The notes below the pieces were generated by a model that was not told the origin of the DNA, did no database searches, and saw only the letters and a list, made by a program, of their open reading frames with translations. A stretch of 64,000 nucleotides of DNA from Neomelitea salexigens DSM 19753. Its GTDB lineage: Bacteria > Pseudomonadota > Gammaproteobacteria > Pseudomonadales > Spongiibacteraceae. The stretch spans positions 248,001 to 312,000 of the forward strand of contig NZ_AULP01000003.1 in NCBI RefSeq assembly GCF_000422345.1. Direction: 5' to 3'. The position numbers and the translations under genes were made by a program. Shown in pieces: positions 62,170 to 64,000 of this stretch (position 1 is the first letter of the stretch; every line of letters starts with the position of its first letter).

Positions 62170-64000
62170 ACGAAGATTTTTCGTCTATTCTGCGGGCCCG
62201 CTATCGGCACTATGCTGGCGTTAGTTTGGTGTCGCTGCCAGGGAAATGCATACTGATTAGCTGGTTACTGTTCTCTGCGCTGTTTCTGCGCAGCCGAATT
62301 GCAGGCTGTGAGAGTTGGCGGCTGCCTGAAGTGTTTTTCCCCCATATATCCTTGATTCGTCCCCGTTTGTTAGATCCTGTACGTGTTCTCGTGCAAATAT
62401 TCTGGTTGTTCTTCATCCGCGCTCCCCAGCATAAGAGTGGGAACAAAAACATTGCAAAGAGGCTGTCGCATGGGCTAGGCGCAAGGTTGGTAGGCGCTGG
62501 GAGCGTAGCCAAAGTGAACTGGCTTCAGCCTGCATTTTGGCAGGCGCGGGATGCCAGCGTTGCCAGGCGTCACCGGCAACCGCTGACCATTGCACTTGCA
62601 GCTGTGTTAGCAGTGCTGTGCATAACCGTGCCATTAGACCCAATGGCCCAGTTCGTATTCGCATCGGCACTTTTCGGCGTGTTGCTGATATTTAACAAGT
62701 TGCCAGGTCGCTTTCCGCAGATGCTGATGATTGTGCTGTCGCTGCTAATCTCCTGCCGGTATATCTGGTGGCGCTGCAGCTCCACACTCAATTTTGACGA
62801 CCCACTTGGCCTTGCGCTCGGTATTGTGCTGTTGCTTGCAGAACTCTATGCCTGGTTGGTGTTACTGCTGGGCTATTTTCAGAATATCTGGCCGCTCAAC
62901 CGCCCTGCGAAATCACTGCCTAAAAATACGGCGGACTGGCCGTCGGTGGATATATTTGTGCCGAGCTATAACGAAGACCTAGAGGTTGTGAGAGCCACAA
63001 TCTATGCTTGCCAGGGCTTGGATTGGCCAAAGGATAAGATGGAAATCTATCTCCTCGACGATGGTCGGCGAGATGAATTTCGAGATTTTGCCCGCGATGT
63101 TGGCGTGCACTACATCACCCGCAGCGATAACCGCCATGCCAAAGCGGGCAATATTAACAATGCTTTAAAGCAGTCACGTGGTGAGTATGTCGCTATCTTC
63201 GACTGTGACCACATCCCAACACGCGCCTTCCTTCAATTATCGATGGGCTGGTTTATCTGCGACCCTAAGCTTGCTCTCGTGCAAACCCCCCACCACTTTT
63301 TCTCACCGGATCCCTTTGAGCGTAATCTGAGTAATTTTAGGAAAGTGCCGAACGAGGGTGGTTTGTTTTACGGCCTGATACAAAATGGCAACGACCTGTG
63401 GAACGGGGCGTTTTTCTGTGGTTCCTGCGCGGTTATTCGCCGTGGTCCTCTGGAGGAAATCGGTGGGGTCGCTGTGGAAACCGTCACCGAAGACGCACAC
63501 ACCTCGCTGCGATTGCATCGCTTAGGCTATAACTCTGCCTACATACGGGCTCCGCTGGCGGCGGGGCTGGCCACTGAAACCCTCTCAGCCCATATCGGGC
63601 AGCGCATTCGCTGGGCTCGTGGAATGGCGCAGATATTGCGTTTGGATAACCCCTTGCGTGGCCCTGGTTTAAAACTGCGACAGCGCCTGTGTTATTTCAA
63701 TGCTATGTTGCATTTTCTGTCGGGTATTCCTCGTTTGGTTTTCCTATTGGCACCGCTAGCCTTTTTATTGCTGCATACTTACATTATCTACGCCCCGGCG
63801 ATAATGATTTTTCTGTATGTGCTGCCCCATATGCTTTATTCCTCGGTGGTGAATGCCAAGATTCAGGGCCGATATCGGCACTCTTTTTGGGGAGAGGTCT
63901 ATGAAACGGTGCTATCGTGGTACATCGCTAGGCCGACGACGGTCGCACTGTTTGCGCCACACAAGGGCACATTCAATGTAACGGCAAAGGGCGGCTTAAT
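62166..64000 (+). CDS. bcsA: Cellulose synthase catalytic subunit BcsA (C-terminus beyond the window)
   Basis: The frame is open for 611 residues to the right edge and begins with the long enterobacterial-type N-terminus and first membrane helices. The GT-2 domain has SVDIFVPSYNEDLEVV, LLDDGRRDEF (D,D), FDCDHIPTR (DxD, D346), TED at 441-443 and QRIRW at 479-483, all processive cellulose synthase motifs. Four helices follow, and the sequence ends at HKGTFNVTAKGG, just before the expected PilZ c-di-GMP domain. It overlaps bcsQ by ATGA. bcsB, bcsZ and bcsC probably lie to the right. Confidence 0.95.
   Translation, partial: MNEDFSSILRARYRHYAGVSLVSLPGKCILISWLLFSALFLRSRIAGCESWRLPEVFFPHISLIRPRLLDPVRVLVQIFWLFFIRAPQHKSGNKNIAKRLSHGLGARLVGAGSVAKVNWLQPAFWQARDASVARRHRQPLTIALAAVLAVLCITVPLDPMAQFVFASALFGVLLIFNKLPGRFPQMLMIVLSLLISCRYIWWRCSSTLNFDDPLGLALGIVLLLAELYAWLVLLLGYFQNIWPLNRPAKSLPKNTADWPSVDIFVPSYNEDLEVVRATIYACQGLDWPKDKMEIYLLDDGRRDEFRDFARDVGVHYITRSDNRHAKAGNINNALKQSRGEYVAIFDCDHIPTRAFLQLSMGWFICDPKLALVQTPHHFFSPDPFERNLSNFRKVPNEGGLFYGLIQNGNDLWNGAFFCGSCAVIRRGPLEEIGGVAVETVTEDAHTSLRLHRLGYNSAYIRAPLAAGLATETLSAHIGQRIRWARGMAQILRLDNPLRGPGLKLRQRLCYFNAMLHFLSGIPRLVFLLAPLAFLLLHTYIIYAPAIMIFLYVLPHMLYSSVVNAKIQGRYRHSFWGEVYETVLSWYIARPTTVALFAPHKGTFNVTAKGGL

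Overview
The window is 64 kb of a gammaproteobacterial chromosome. The housekeeping order (lptG-lptF diverging from pepA-holC-valS), the pycA/pycB pair with a divergent LysR gene, two large TonB-dependent receptors, and steroid- and fatty-acid-type catabolic genes suggest a marine heterotroph of the Cellvibrionales kind (Spongiibacteraceae/Halieaceae-like). That placement is inference from gene content; there is no rRNA in the window. I see no insertion sequence, prophage, integrase or CRISPR array. The only RNA genes are one tRNA-Arg(CCT) and one candidate small RNA.

Layout. 1-5.7 kb: the N-terminus of a GNAT-family enzyme, a DUF6489 protein, aconitase, NADP-glutamate dehydrogenase and a TRIC/YicG-type membrane protein. 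5.7-16.3 kb is an accessory lipid/steroid-like block: an AraC regulator diverging from a sterol-desaturase-family enzyme, a TonB receptor, a lipoprotein hydrolase carrying eight thrombospondin type-3 calcium repeats, a damaged KshA-like Rieske oxygenase gene that has lost its [2Fe-2S] ligands, an SRPBCC protein, an HsaD/BphD-like hydrolase and a LysE exporter. 16.3-24.2 kb: rsmE-rimO, an APC permease/haloacid dehalogenase/exported hydratase-like operon, a DUF2244 protein, rluA and a methyltransferase. 23.2-27.6 kb: a LysR regulator diverging from the two-subunit pyruvate carboxylase. 27.6-31.1 kb: a near-perfect Fur box followed by a roughly 110-nt transcript unit ending in a strong terminator (candidate iron-regulated sRNA), then a second TonB receptor overlapping a START-like gene.

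31.1-47.7 kb: tRNA-Arg, gpt, a FleQ-like sigma-54 activator, a VOC protein, a SUI1-type factor, slyX, a membrane-anchored cold-shock-domain protein, an SDR enzyme, a histidine kinase with a degenerate receiver-like tail, cspA, valS, holC, pepA, lptFG, an RDD protein and an exported protein. 47.8-56.3 kb: an OmpR/QseC-type two-component system, a second AraC regulator, a thiolase with a multifunctional FadB/FadJ-type enzyme, and a ferredoxin-type reductase. 56.4-64 kb: a methyltransferase, a duplicated-TM2 protein and an E. coli-type (class II) cellulose locus: bcsE-bcsF-bcsG on the minus strand diverging from bcsR-bcsQ-bcsA. BcsA runs off the right edge before its PilZ domain; bcsB, bcsZ and bcsC are expected beyond it.

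How the parts may work together. Cellulose synthesis and its phosphoethanolamine decoration (BcsG) would depend on c-di-GMP through BcsE and BcsA, and the FleQ-like activator about 30 kb away is a plausible partner although no flagellar genes are present. The receptors, desaturase, calcium-repeat hydrolase, HsaD-like hydrolase and beta-oxidation pair fit uptake and breakdown of hydrophobic lipids or steroids. The best candidates for something undescribed are the Fur-box sRNA, the predicted exported 2-keto-4-pentenoate hydratase-like protein, the membrane-anchored cold-shock protein, and the TonB receptor-START gene overlap.
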